Of a stretch of DNA of 64,000 nucleotides, positions 42,715 to 51,286 are shown piece after piece; position 1 is the stretch's first letter, and each line of letters starts with the position of its first letter. Origin of the DNA: Chloroflexota bacterium (GTDB lineage: Bacteria > Chloroflexota > Anaerolineae > B4-G1 > DUEL01); contig JADBJJ010000022.1 in assembly GCA_014874475.1 (NCBI GenBank), positions 1-64,000 on the forward strand. Direction: 5' to 3'. The notes under the pieces were generated by a model. It did not search any database. It saw only the letters and a list, made by a program, of their open reading frames with translations, and had not been told where the DNA came from. The translations under genes and the position numbers were made by a program.

Positions 42715-42764
42715 GGTGGGGCGGTTCTTGCGGCGTTTCCGCCGCAAAAACCGCCCATCCCACC
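42715..42764. repeat. Long hairpin between acoX and the E2 gene
   Basis: GCGGTTCTTGCGGCG (42721-42735), loop TTTC (42736-42739), CGCCGCAAAAACCGC (42740-42754): 15-bp stem with one mismatch, extended by outer GGTGGG/CCCACC arms. No T-run. It resembles the hairpins at 45481-45522 and 22180-22210 (TTTGCGGC...GCCGCAAA), suggesting a repeat family that may also protect or space operon messages. Confidence 0.7.
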
Positions 42765-42787
42765 GACTTTGCCTCGGAGGAACCGAT

Positions 42788-44092
42788 ATGGCGACCCAGA
42801 TTATCATGCCGAAACTGGGTATGGCAATGACAGAGGGGACCGTCGTCAAATGGCTGAAGCAGGACGGCGAGGAGGTCTCCAAAAGTGAGCCCGTCGTGGT
42901 GGTGATGAGCAAGAAAATCACCTACACGGTGGAAGCACCCGCAGCGGGCATCCTGCGCATCGTAGCCGGGCCCAAGGAGACCCGCGCGGTCGGGCAGGTC
43001 ATTGGCTTTATCCTGAGCCCGGGCGAGTCGATGCCAGTGGTGGAAATGGTGCCACCTCCCGCGCCGGAGGCGGTAGCAGTGGAGGTCCGGGAGGCTGCTC
43101 CACCACCCCCGCCGCCTCCCCCCGAGGCGCCCCGGGAAATACGCGCCTCCCCGGCCGCCCGCCGGCTGGCTCGGGAGTTGGGCGTGGACCTGACCCGAGT
43201 TCGGGGCACGGGTCCGGAGGGCCGCATCACCGAGGCCGACGTTCAGGCTTATTACGACCAACAACAGGTCCGGGCTACCCCGCTGGCCCGCCGCATCGCC
43301 GAAGAGGAGGGGCTGGACCTGAGCCAGATTCAGGGCACAGGGCCGGGGGGGCGTATCACCGAAGAGGACGTCCTGCGCGCGCTGGAAGGCCGAAAAGCGC
43401 CCACTCCGACCCTCCCGAAGACCATCCCCTTCACTGGCATGCGCCAGGCCATTGCCGAGCGGATGATGGAGAGCCTTCACTCCATGGCCCAACTTACTCT
43501 TACCACCCGGGCCGACGTGACCGAACTGATGGGCCTGCGGGAAACTCTCTCTCAGCGGTGGAATGTCCGTCTCTCCTACACCGATTTCATTGTTAAAGCG
43601 ACGGCACTGGCCCTGAAGGAGCATCTCACCCTGAATAGCAGTCTGGTGGGTGAGGAAATCGTCCTTCATGAAGACGTCCACATTGGTGTGGCGGTGGCCC
43701 TGGAGGAAGGTCTCATCGTGCCCGTGATCCGCCAGGCTGACCGGAGGTCTATCCTAGAAATCCACCAGATAGTGCAGGACTTGGCCGAACGGGCCCGGAA
43801 AGGGGATCTCTCGGTGGACGAAGTGACCGGGGGCACGTTCACTATCACCAACCTGGGGATGTACGGGATTGACGTCTTCACGCCCATCATCAATCCGCCG
43901 GAGGTGGCCATTCTGGGTGTGGGGCGAATCTTTGAGGATCTGGCCCTGGTGAACGGCCAGATCGCTGTCTGCTCTCGCGTGGTGCTGAGTCTGACCATTG
44001 ACCATCGGATTATAGATGGTGCTCCCGCCGCAGCCTTCCTCCAGACGGTCGTCCACTATCTGGAGCACCCGACGTTAATGTTTGTCCCGTGA
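42788..44092 (+). CDS. acoC: Dihydrolipoamide acyltransferase E2 with two E3-binding domains
   Basis: 434 aa. Lipoyl domain 2-76 with the lipoyl-lysine at Lys43 (VMSKKITYTVEAP). A Pro/Ala-rich linker runs to about 117. Two consecutive peripheral-subunit-binding domains follow, 118-155 (RASPAARRLARELGVDL...EGRITEADV) and 161-198 (RATPLARRIAEEEGLDL...GGRITEEDV). The catalytic domain is 210-434 with the active-site HRIIDGAPAAAF. E2 normally has one such domain in bacterial acetoin or pyruvate complexes. ATG 42788 is chosen because the lipoyl domain starts there; GGAGGAACCG precedes it. Core of the complex with E1 (37111-39098) and E3 (44102). Confidence 0.92.
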   Translation: MATQIIMPKLGMAMTEGTVVKWLKQDGEEVSKSEPVVVVMSKKITYTVEAPAAGILRIVAGPKETRAVGQVIGFILSPGESMPVVEMVPPPAPEAVAVEVREAAPPPPPPPPEAPREIRASPAARRLARELGVDLTRVRGTGPEGRITEADVQAYYDQQQVRATPLARRIAEEEGLDLSQIQGTGPGGRITEEDVLRALEGRKAPTPTLPKTIPFTGMRQAIAERMMESLHSMAQLTLTTRADVTELMGLRETLSQRWNVRLSYTDFIVKATALALKEHLTLNSSLVGEEIVLHEDVHIGVAVALEEGLIVPVIRQADRRSILEIHQIVQDLAERARKGDLSVDEVTGGTFTITNLGMYGIDVFTPIINPPEVAILGVGRIFEDLALVNGQIAVCSRVVLSLTIDHRIIDGAPAAAFLQTVVHYLEHPTLMFVP

Positions 44093-44101
44093 GGAGCGCC
44101 A

Positions 44102-45478
44102 ATGACGGAGATTCAGGCCCTGGTTGTGATCGGTGGTGGTTCGGGCGGGTTTGCTACCGCTATGCGCGCCGCCCAACTGGGTGGTCGGGTGACTCTGGTG
44201 GAGGCAGACCTCTACGGTGGAAACTGCATGAATCGCGCCTGTATCCCCACCGCGTTTCTGATGGCTGCCGCGCGGCAGATGCAATCCGTCCGGAAAGCAG
44301 GGCTTTTCGGCATTCGGACTGGGGAGCCGGAGGCGGATTTGCGGGCCCTCCACGAGCGCAAGGACCTGTTGATTGAGGGATTGCGTATGGGCACCGAGCA
44401 GTTGTTGACCGAATACGGGGTCACGCTGCTGCGAGGACGGGGTCGGCTGGTCGCCCGGGATGGGGTGGAGGTAGACGGGCAGCGGATCCCAGCCCGCAAT
44501 ATCGTCATTGCTACCGGGTCGGTGGCGGCCCAATTGCCCGTGGAAGGCGCGGACCTCCCCGGCGTGATGGGAACCGAGGAGGCCATCGCGCTGCGGGAGG
44601 TCCCGGCCCGGATGGCTGTCATCGGGAGCCAGCCGTGGGACCTGGAACTGGCCCAGTTCTTCCATATCCTGGGTAGTCAGGTCACCCTTATAGAGCCCGG
44701 CCCCCAGTTGTTGCCCGAGGCTGACCGGGAGGTTGCCCAGCGGCTGAGCAAGCACCTCTACGATTCCGGCATCGCAATCCGGCGGGGCGTCGCGGTGGAG
44801 GCTATCCGCCAGCGGGAAGACGGTGCCCTGGCCGTCTTTTTAGTGAACGGTCAGGAAGTGGTGGCTGACCGGGTTTTAGCGGCCCGCCGCCTGCCTAACT
44901 CCATCGGGCTGGGCTTGCAAGAACTGGGGGTCCGGACAGAAAGGGGCGCCATCCTGGTCAATGACCGGATGGAGACCAGTGTCCCGCACATCTACGCGGT
45001 GGGCGACGTTGTCGCCGGGCCGATGTGGTCGCACAAGGCCAACGCCGAGGGCATTGTCGCTGCCGAGAACGCGCTGGGACGGGCCAGCCGGATGGACTAC
45101 CGAGCGCTCCCTCGCTGTGTCTATACCTGGCCGGAGGTGGCCTGGGTGGGTCTGACGGAGGAAGAAGCCCTGGCGCGCGACCTGGAGGTGACGGTTGGCA
45201 AGTTCCCTGTCGCCATCAACCCCTATGCGATGATTCTGGAAGAGGGCGCGGGCATGGTCAAGGTCATCGCCGGGCGGTACGGCAAAGTCCTGGGCGTCCA
45301 CGTGATGGCCCCCGGTGCGGCGGACCTCATCAACACGGCGGCGATGGCGATAATGGCCGAAGCGACAGTAGAGGAACTCATCCATCTGATCCCGGCTCAC
45401 CCATCCATCGGGGAGGCGCTGGTGGATGCGGCGATGGATGTGGAGAAACGGTCGCTGCATCTACCTAAGTGGGAGTGA
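44102..45478 (+). CDS. Dihydrolipoamide dehydrogenase-like E3
   Basis: 458 aa flavoprotein disulphide reductase. FAD motif VVIGGGSGGFATAMRAA; redox-active disulphide in GGNCMNRACIP (the usual form is GGTCLNVGCIP, with the same C-x4-C spacing); second FAD motif IYAVGDVVAGPMWSHKANAE. C-terminal HPSIGEAL stands where the catalytic His-Glu pair of HPTLSE normally is. The NAD-binding GxGxxG is degenerate (VIGSQPWDLELAQ), so cofactor binding may be unusual. ATG 44102 follows E2 after 9 bp with GAGGAG upstream. It would reoxidise dihydrolipoyl E2. Confidence 0.88.
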   Translation: MTEIQALVVIGGGSGGFATAMRAAQLGGRVTLVEADLYGGNCMNRACIPTAFLMAAARQMQSVRKAGLFGIRTGEPEADLRALHERKDLLIEGLRMGTEQLLTEYGVTLLRGRGRLVARDGVEVDGQRIPARNIVIATGSVAAQLPVEGADLPGVMGTEEAIALREVPARMAVIGSQPWDLELAQFFHILGSQVTLIEPGPQLLPEADREVAQRLSKHLYDSGIAIRRGVAVEAIRQREDGALAVFLVNGQEVVADRVLAARRLPNSIGLGLQELGVRTERGAILVNDRMETSVPHIYAVGDVVAGPMWSHKANAEGIVAAENALGRASRMDYRALPRCVYTWPEVAWVGLTEEEALARDLEVTVGKFPVAINPYAMILEEGAGMVKVIAGRYGKVLGVHVMAPGAADLINTAAMAIMAEATVEELIHLIPAHPSIGEALVDAAMDVEKRSLHLPKWE

Positions 45479-45480
45479 GC

Positions 45481-45522
45481 GGGTTTGGCAGCGGTGGCCT
45501 TCGGCCGCCACTGCAAAATCCC
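45481..45522. repeat. Long hairpin between the E3 and lipBA genes
   Basis: GGGTTTGGCAGCGGTGGCC (45481-45499), loop TTC, GGCCGCCACTGCAAAATCCC (45503-45522): a stem of about 19 bp with G:T pairs. It occupies nearly the whole gap between the two genes and has the same general form as the hairpin at 42715-42764. Confidence 0.7.
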
Positions 45523-45534
45523 ATCCCTGTATAG

Positions 45535-47079
45535 ATGCTGGCTATGACGGATATCCTCTCCGTCATCCGTCTGGGGGTAGTGGGCTACGAGGAGGCCTTA
45601 CGGCTTCAGGAGGAACTCGCGGCCGCCCGTGCACGCGGCTCTATCGGCGACATCCTGGTTCTCCTGGAGCATCCACCAATCATCACCATCGGAAGGAGCG
45701 GTGGGGAAGAAGACCTGTTGGTCCCCCGGGAATCCCTCCTTCAGCGGGGCATTCGCGTGGTCCCTACCGACCGGGGCGGACGGGCCACCTATCACGGCCC
45801 AGGGCAACTGGTCGCCTATCCCATCCTCAGGCTGCCTGATGGGGACCTGTACCGATACATCTGGCGGCTGGAGGAGGTCGCAATCCGGACGCTGCAAGTC
45901 TTCGGCTTGAGGGCCGAACGCCTGGAGGGGCATCCGGGCGTCTGGGTGAACGGCCGGAAAATCGCCGCCATCGGCATCTCCGTGCAGAACGGAGTCACCC
46001 GCCATGGATTGGCACTGAACATCGCCCCTCAGATGGCTCACTTTGATCTTTTTATCCCCTGCGGACTGCGGGACCGAGGGGTGACCTCTATGGAGCGAGA
46101 ACTGGGGTATGTGCCGGACCTGCAGGAGGTCACCGACCGGTTTTTGCGGATGTTTGCCGAAGTGTTCGGTTACCAGGTATGGGAAGAAAGTCCCGCGCGG
46201 CTCAAGGAATACTCAGGCGAACAGACCATGCAACCGGTCTGGTTATGGCGAAGCATTTCGGCGGAGCATCAGGATGCTGTGCGCCGGATGGAGGACCTGC
46301 TGGATGGCCTGACGCTCCACACCGTCTGCCAGGAAGCCCTTTGTCCCAATCTGCCGGAATGCTTCGGACAGGGCACGGCAACGTTTTTGATTCTGGGGGA
46401 CGTCTGCACCAGAAATTGCCGCTTCTGCGCGGTGAAGAAAGGGCACCCGCTTCCTCCAGACCCGGAGGAGCCGGAGCGAGTGGCGGAGGCGGCGGCTCAA
46501 CTGCACCTGCGGCACGTGGTGGTCACCTCGGTGACCCGGGACGACCTGCCTGATGGTGGTGCAGGTCACTTCGCGGCCACTGTACAGGCTATCCGTCGCC
46601 GGTTGCCGGGGGTCGGGGTGGAAGTCTTGATCCCCGATTTTCGGGGGTCGCTAGCCGCCCTGGAAACCGTCTTAGATGCAGACCCCGATGTGGTGAACCA
46701 TAACATGGAAACCGTGCCCCGGTTGTATCCTTTAATTCGTCCCCAGGCCAATTACCAGCGCTCCATCGGCCTCCTATCTTGGATCAAGATCCGCGCTCCT
46801 CACGTTGCGACTAAATCCGGGCTCATGCTGGGATTGGGGGAACAGATAGCGGAGGTCCTGCGGGTCTTATACGACCTGCGAGCGGCTGGATGTGATATGC
46901 TCACTCTGGGGCAATATCTTCAGCCCACCGAGCACCAGCACCCGGTCGTTCGGTATATTCCCCCAGAAGAGTTTGCTGAATACCGTGAGAAAGCAGAAAC
47001 CATGGGATTCCGGAGGGTGATCGCAGGTCCGCTGGTCCGGAGTTCGTATCAGGCCGGACGACTGACGAATTTTCCCTGA
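45535..47079 (+). CDS. lipBA: Fused octanoyltransferase-lipoyl synthase (LipB-LipA)
   Basis: 514 aa in one frame. Residues 1-225 are LipB: RGGRATYHGPGQLVAYP (His87), NGRKIAAIGIS (Lys142), catalytic Cys176 in LFIPCGLRDRGVTSME. Residues 230-514 are LipA, a radical-SAM enzyme: auxiliary cluster cysteines 265, 270 and 276 (TVCQEALCPNLPEC), SAM cluster cysteines 291, 295 and 298 (VCTRNCRFC) and the C-terminal RSSY (502-505). All catalytic residues of both are present. LipB moves octanoate from acyl carrier protein to the lipoyl domain and LipA inserts two sulphurs. Placed after E2/E3, it would lipoylate the E2 encoded here. Start at 45535, or a second ATG at 45544. Confidence 0.93.
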   Translation: MLAMTDILSVIRLGVVGYEEALRLQEELAAARARGSIGDILVLLEHPPIITIGRSGGEEDLLVPRESLLQRGIRVVPTDRGGRATYHGPGQLVAYPILRLPDGDLYRYIWRLEEVAIRTLQVFGLRAERLEGHPGVWVNGRKIAAIGISVQNGVTRHGLALNIAPQMAHFDLFIPCGLRDRGVTSMERELGYVPDLQEVTDRFLRMFAEVFGYQVWEESPARLKEYSGEQTMQPVWLWRSISAEHQDAVRRMEDLLDGLTLHTVCQEALCPNLPECFGQGTATFLILGDVCTRNCRFCAVKKGHPLPPDPEEPERVAEAAAQLHLRHVVVTSVTRDDLPDGGAGHFAATVQAIRRRLPGVGVEVLIPDFRGSLAALETVLDADPDVVNHNMETVPRLYPLIRPQANYQRSIGLLSWIKIRAPHVATKSGLMLGLGEQIAEVLRVLYDLRAAGCDMLTLGQYLQPTEHQHPVVRYIPPEEFAEYREKAETMGFRRVIAGPLVRSSYQAGRLTNFP

Positions 47080-47091
47080 CGGTGGCAATAC

Positions 47092-47120
47092 TTGCGGAGG
47101 CCTCCATGCTGTGGTATAAT
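47092..47120 (+). promoter_or_regulatory. Promoter of the thiamine operon
   Basis: Plus strand: -35 TTGCGG (47092-47097), 17-bp spacer, -10 TATAAT (47115-47120), immediately before the TPP riboswitch. Confidence 0.8.
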
Positions 47121-47136
47121 TTAACCAACAACTGAA

Positions 47137-47249
47137 TCCTTCCCAGGGGAGTCCGGGCGAGCCGGGCTGAGAGGGCGTCCATCGGCTAGATGCTGCCGAC
47201 GCCGACCCTTTGAACCTGATCTGGGTCATACCAGCGGAGGAAGGGGAGC
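47137..47249 (+). promoter_or_regulatory. TPP riboswitch (THI element)
   Basis: Contains the two conserved halves: GGGCTGAGAGG (47164-47174) and GACCCTTTGAACCTGATCTG (47204-47223) followed by GGTCATACCAGCGGAGG. The closing P1 stem pairs CCTTCCC near 47138 with GGAAGGG near 47240. A terminator hairpin follows at 47289. When thiamine diphosphate is plentiful it should switch off the downstream thi genes. Confidence 0.97.
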
Positions 47250-47288
47250 AAAGGGCCCTTTGGGTCCGTGTTGATGTTGAAAAAAGGC

Positions 47289-47317
47289 CGTCCCACGCTG
47301 GTGGGACGGTTTTTTTC
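47289..47317 (+). terminator. Terminator of the TPP riboswitch expression platform
   Basis: CCGTCCCAC (47289-47297), 4-nt loop, GTGGGACGG (47302-47310), then seven T (47311-47317). A textbook rho-independent terminator placed 40 bp after the aptamer, so control is by transcription termination. A palindromic AAAGGGCCCTTT lies between the aptamer and terminator. Confidence 0.9.
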
Positions 47318-47389
47318 TCCCCAGGCTGTCCCCAGCAGGTCAGCTCGTGCCCCCACGGTCTCCCAATCATATGACCCGTTTCAAGGAAG

Positions 47390-47997
47390 ATGTATAAAAT
47401 TCAAGCACCCCCCGAATGGGGCATAGAGCCGGTCCCGTCATCTCACCGCATTTTGGGATTCCTAGATTACTTCGCCCTCTGGTCCAGCCTGGGGGTGGGA
47501 CTGCTGGCCTTCCCGCTCACCCTGGTGGATAAGACCGATAACGGCTTCGCCGATATCTACTCTGCGGCTGTCTCCGGTCAGAATCTGGTCCCCCGCGCCA
47601 CCAGTGGTGGCTGACGGTAGCCGTCGGCGTTATCTGTTTCATCCTGGCGGTGACGGTGCCCATCACCCAATACGAGCACTTTCTGCTCTTGATCGGCTCC
47701 GTCTTCGTGCCCCTCTTTGGGATTCTGGCTGCCGATTACTTCCTGCTGCCGGGGCGGCGGTACGACGTGCCCGAATTCTACCGCCCGCAGGGTCGGTACT
47801 GGTATCGGGAAGGCCTGAATCCGTGGGGTCTCCTGATCTGGCTTCTGGGCGTACTGACCTACCAGGCCATCGCCCGCTACCTGCCCTGGCTGGGGGCCTC
47901 GGTGCCGGCTTTTCTCTTCGCTCTCATCGTCTATTTTGCTCTAGGAAAACTTTTCGTGAAGGAGGACCGAAATGAACTGGAACGAGCGAGTCGCTGA
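47390..47997 (+). pseudogene. Broken NCS1-family (CytX-like) thiamine-precursor transporter
   Basis: N-terminal residues PPEWGIEPVPSSHRILGFLD then YFALWSSLGVGLL match NCS1 permeases, which for riboswitch-linked CytX import the pyrimidine precursor. After about 40 residues the sequence jumps to LVDKTDNGFADIYSAAVSGQ, which in intact homologues lies more than 200 residues later. A one-base frameshift near 47600 then breaks the frame (TGA at 47612-47614). The rest, QWWLTVAVGVICFILAV to FVKEDRNELERASR, continues in another frame and ends at 47997, overlapping thiM. The large deletion and frameshift leave no functional transporter. Confidence 0.9.
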
Positions 47998-48775
47998 ATT
48001 GCGGGAGCAGGTTCGCCAGCAACGGCCCTTGCTCCACCACATCACCAACTTCGTCGTGATGAACGACACGGCCAACGTGACGCTCCACATCGGCGGCCTG
48101 CCGGTGATGGCCCACGCACGGGAGGAGGTGGCAGAGATGGTCGCCGCTGCCGGAGCGCTGGTTCTCAACCCCGGCACGCTCACCCCCGAATGGGTAGAGT
48201 CTACGCTGGTCGCCGGGAAGCGGGCCAACGAATTGGGTATCCCCATCGTTCTGGACCCCGTGGGGGCCGGCGCCACAACGCTCCGCACCGAGAGCAACCG
48301 CCGCCTTCTGGAGGAACTGCAGATCGCGGTCGTCCGGGGCAATTCCGGCGAAATCGGCGCACTCACCGGCATGGGCGGCGTGGTCAAGGGCGTGGAGACC
48401 GTCGTAGAGGTGGATGATCCGGTGGAGGTCGCCCAGGCGCTGGCTCGCCAGTATGGGGTGACCGTCGCCATCACCGGCCCACGGGATACCGTCACCGGCG
48501 GGACACGTGTTTTTGGGGTGGATAATGGGCATCCGATGCTCAAGACCATCACCGGCACCGGCTGTGCGGCCACCACGATGATCGCTGCCTTTGTTGCAGT
48601 GGAGCGGGACTATGCGCTGGCCACCGCGGCGGCACTGGCCTGCTTCGGCCTGGCGGCAGAAATAGCGGCCCAGGAGGCCCGCGGCCCGGCCAGTTTCAAG
48701 ATCGCCCTGTTTGACGCCATCTACAACCTCTCCCGCGACCAGATTCTGGCCGGAGCGAAGGTGGTGGAACTGTAG
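47972..48775 (+). CDS. thiM: Hydroxyethylthiazole kinase
   Basis: 267 aa. Phosphorylates the thiazole alcohol recycled from thiamine. Family signatures: PLLHHITNFVVMNDTANVTL near the N-terminus, AGALVLNPGTLTPEW, IPIVLDPVGAGATTLRTESN and the catalytic TGTGCAATTMIAAF. ATG 47972 with GAAGGAGGACCG, inside the tail of the broken transporter. First intact gene of the riboswitch-controlled operon; thiE follows after 9 bp. Confidence 0.96.
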   Translation: MNWNERVAELREQVRQQRPLLHHITNFVVMNDTANVTLHIGGLPVMAHAREEVAEMVAAAGALVLNPGTLTPEWVESTLVAGKRANELGIPIVLDPVGAGATTLRTESNRRLLEELQIAVVRGNSGEIGALTGMGGVVKGVETVVEVDDPVEVAQALARQYGVTVAITGPRDTVTGGTRVFGVDNGHPMLKTITGTGCAATTMIAAFVAVERDYALATAAALACFGLAAEIAAQEARGPASFKIALFDAIYNLSRDQILAGAKVVEL

Positions 48776-48784
48776 GAGGCCGCG

Positions 48785-49417
48785 ATGATCGACTGGAGCC
48801 TGTATGTCATTACCGATGCGAAACTCTCCCGCGGACGTTCCCATCTGGAGGTTCTTCGCGCTGCCATCGCGGGCGGCGCCACCGTCGTCCAGTATCGGGA
48901 AAAGGAGGGAACGACCCGCCAGATGATTGAGGAAGCCCGCGCGCTGCGGGAGTTGACCCGTCAGGCTGGAATCCCCTTTATCGTCAACGACCGGGTGGAC
49001 ATCGCCCTGGCGGTGGACGCCGACGGGGTCCACGTGGGCCAAGACGATATGCCCGCCCCCGTTGCCCGCAGGCTTTTGGGGCCGGGGAAAACCGTCGGCG
49101 TTTCGGTGGACAATCTGGAGCAGGCGTTGCAGGCAGAGCAGGACGGGGCCGACTATGTGGGCGCAGGGCCCATCTTCGCCACCTTGACCAAACCGGATGC
49201 TGCGCCGCCCATCGGCCCGGAGGGACTGGCCGAAATCTGCCGCCGGGTCTCTATCCCAGTTGTGGCCATCGGGGGCATCAACGAGGAGAACGCGGCCGCG
49301 GTCATCGCGGCGGGTGCTGCTGGTGTGGCCGTCGTCTCGGCGGTGGTGGCCGCCCCGGATGTGGAGGCCACTGCCCGCCGGCTGCGAGAGATCATAGAGG
49401 CCGCCCGCGCGCGGTAG
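48785..49417 (+). CDS. thiE: Thiamine-phosphate synthase
   Basis: 210 aa TIM-barrel enzyme that joins the pyrimidine and thiazole phosphates to thiamine monophosphate. Signatures: [89 protein letters not shown] 48785 with GGAGGC upstream. Lies between thiM and the thiazole synthase gene. Confidence 0.96.
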   Translation: MIDWSLYVITDAKLSRGRSHLEVLRAAIAGGATVVQYREKEGTTRQMIEEARALRELTRQAGIPFIVNDRVDIALAVDADGVHVGQDDMPAPVARRLLGPGKTVGVSVDNLEQALQAEQDGADYVGAGPIFATLTKPDAAPPIGPEGLAEICRRVSIPVVAIGGINEENAAAVIAAGAAGVAVVSAVVAAPDVEATARRLREIIEAARAR

Positions 49418-49454
49418 GGCCTGCGGGCAGACATTCTGGATTCAGGAGGCAAAC

Positions 49455-50240
49455 GTGGTTGAACTGGACGAACGCATCATTACCGAGGCTATCATCCACC
49501 GCTTCTTTGAGAAGTTAAGAGCCAACCTGGATGTGGATGTGGCCATTGTGGGCTGTGGGCCCAGTGGCTTGGTAGCAGGCACTTTGCTGGCAGAAGCCGG
49601 CAAGCGCGTGGCCATCTTTGAGCGCAAATTGAGCATCGGTGGAGGGATGTGGGGCGGAGGGATGCTCTTTAACGAAATCGTCGTGCAGGAAAGCGCCCTG
49701 CATTTGCTTCAGCGTTTTGGCATCCGCTACGTTCCGTACCGCGATCACTACTACGCCGCCGATAGCATTGAGGCCGTCACTTCCCTGGCAAGGGCGGCGG
49801 TGCAGGCCGGGGCCACCATCTTCAACACAGTTACCGTGGAGGACGTGGTGATGCGCCCGGACCGGGTCATCGGGCTGGTGATTAACTGGACACCTGTGGA
49901 AATGGCCGGTCTGCACGTAGATCCCCTGGCCATCCATGCCCGCTTCGTGGTGGACGCAACGGGCCATGATACGGAGGTCGTCCGGGTCGTGGCGAAAAAA
50001 GTCCCCGGAAAACTCAATACGCCTTCGGGGCAGATTGAGGGGGAAAAGTCCATGTGGTCGGAGCGGGCGGAATCGCTGACTCTGGAGAACACCCGCGAAG
50101 TCTTCCCGGGCCTATATGTGGCGGGCATGGCCGCCAACGCCACCTACGGCGGGCCGCGCATGGGGCCTATCTTCGGAGGAATGCTCCTCTCCGGGGAAAA
50201 GGTCGCCCGGGAACTGATTCAGCGTCTCAGTGATCCCTGA
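49455..50240 (+). CDS. thi4: Thi4-type thiazole synthase, cysteine-free active site
   Basis: 261 aa FAD/NAD-binding Thi4 family protein that makes the adenylated thiazole from NAD and glycine. Signatures: [91 protein letters not shown]. The yeast enzyme donates its own sulphur from Cys205 in the segment after GHDG. Here the segment after GHD holds no cysteine, and the only Cys is residue 34 in the FAD motif. Like archaeal relatives it should therefore use sulphide and turn over repeatedly. Starts at GTG 49455 with AGGAGGC. Confidence 0.93.
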   Translation: MVELDERIITEAIIHRFFEKLRANLDVDVAIVGCGPSGLVAGTLLAEAGKRVAIFERKLSIGGGMWGGGMLFNEIVVQESALHLLQRFGIRYVPYRDHYYAADSIEAVTSLARAAVQAGATIFNTVTVEDVVMRPDRVIGLVINWTPVEMAGLHVDPLAIHARFVVDATGHDTEVVRVVAKKVPGKLNTPSGQIEGEKSMWSERAESLTLENTREVFPGLYVAGMAANATYGGPRMGPIFGGMLLSGEKVARELIQRLSDP

Positions 50241-50253
50241 TCGAGAGGTGAGT

Positions 50254-51270
50254 ATGCGCGTACGCGACATTGGTGAATTTGGACTGATTGCCCGCATCGC
50301 CCGCGCGCTGCCCGCCCCGGGGAAGGGGGTGGTCGTCGGCATCGGCGACGATGTGGCCGTCCTCCGAACCGATGGAACCCGTTACATCCTGGCGACTTGC
50401 GACATTCAGGTAGAGTCTGTCCACTTCCTGCGAGATCGCATCACTCCCCACCAACTGGGGCGGAAAGTCGTGGCGATCAACGTCAGCGACATTGCCGCAA
50501 TGGGTGGATTGCCGCGCTACCTCCTGGTCTCGCTGGTGCTCCCCAAAGAGACCGAGGTGGCTTTCGTAGATGGCCTCTACGAGGGGATGCGGGAAGAATG
50601 CGCTCGCTGGGGGGCCGAAATCGTCGGGGGCAATATGGCCCACTCACCGGACGGTATCATCGTGGACCTCTTCCTGCTGGGGGAGGTGGAGCCAGACTGG
50701 CTGTTGCGGCGCTCCGGCGCGCGCGTGGGCGATCGAGTGCTGGTGACGGGCACCCCGGGCGATTCCGCTGCCGGGCTGGCGCTGCTGCTCCGTCCAGAGG
50801 CGACCTGTCCGGACGTCCACAGGGAGTTGGTTCTCCGCCGCCACCTCACCCCGACCCCGCGCCTCTGGGAGGGGCGGGCCATTGCCCGTTCCGGCCTGGC
50901 GACAGCGACAATCGATGTGAGCGACGGGCTGGCCAGCGATATCGGTCACATCTGTGAGATGAGTGGGGTGGGCGTCCGCCTCTGGGCAAGCGCGCTACCC
51001 ATCTCCGAGGCGGCGCAGGCGGTGGCGGAGGCGACCGGCGCCAACGTGTTGGACTGGGCTCTTTTCGGCGGAGAGGACTATGAGTTGCTCTTCACGGCCC
51101 CCGCCGAGTCGGCGGAAGAACTGGCGCGCCAGGTGCGGGAGGAGACCGGCACCCCGGTGGCCATCATCGGAGAGATTACCCCTGCCGAGGAGGGAATGAC
51201 TCTCGTCCGGGCCGACGGGGTCGCCCTGCCGCTCCAGAAGGGCGGCTGGGACCATTTCGCAAACCGATAG
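50254..51270 (+). CDS. thiL: Thiamine-monophosphate kinase
   Basis: 338 aa PurM-like ATPase making thiamine diphosphate, the end product sensed by the riboswitch. Signatures: VVVGIGDDVAVLRTDGTRYI, GRKVVAINVSDIAAMGGLPR, IVGGNMAHSPDGIIVDLFLL, TIDVSDGLASDIGHICEMSG, LFGGEDYELLFTAPA. I start at ATG 50254 with GAGAGGTG upstream. An in-frame ATG at 50230 would overlap thi4 and lacks that site. Confidence 0.95.
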   Translation: MRVRDIGEFGLIARIARALPAPGKGVVVGIGDDVAVLRTDGTRYILATCDIQVESVHFLRDRITPHQLGRKVVAINVSDIAAMGGLPRYLLVSLVLPKETEVAFVDGLYEGMREECARWGAEIVGGNMAHSPDGIIVDLFLLGEVEPDWLLRRSGARVGDRVLVTGTPGDSAAGLALLLRPEATCPDVHRELVLRRHLTPTPRLWEGRAIARSGLATATIDVSDGLASDIGHICEMSGVGVRLWASALPISEAAQAVAEATGANVLDWALFGGEDYELLFTAPAESAEELARQVREETGTPVAIIGEITPAEEGMTLVRADGVALPLQKGGWDHFANR

Positions 51271-51286
51271 AATGTAAGGAGGTGAA

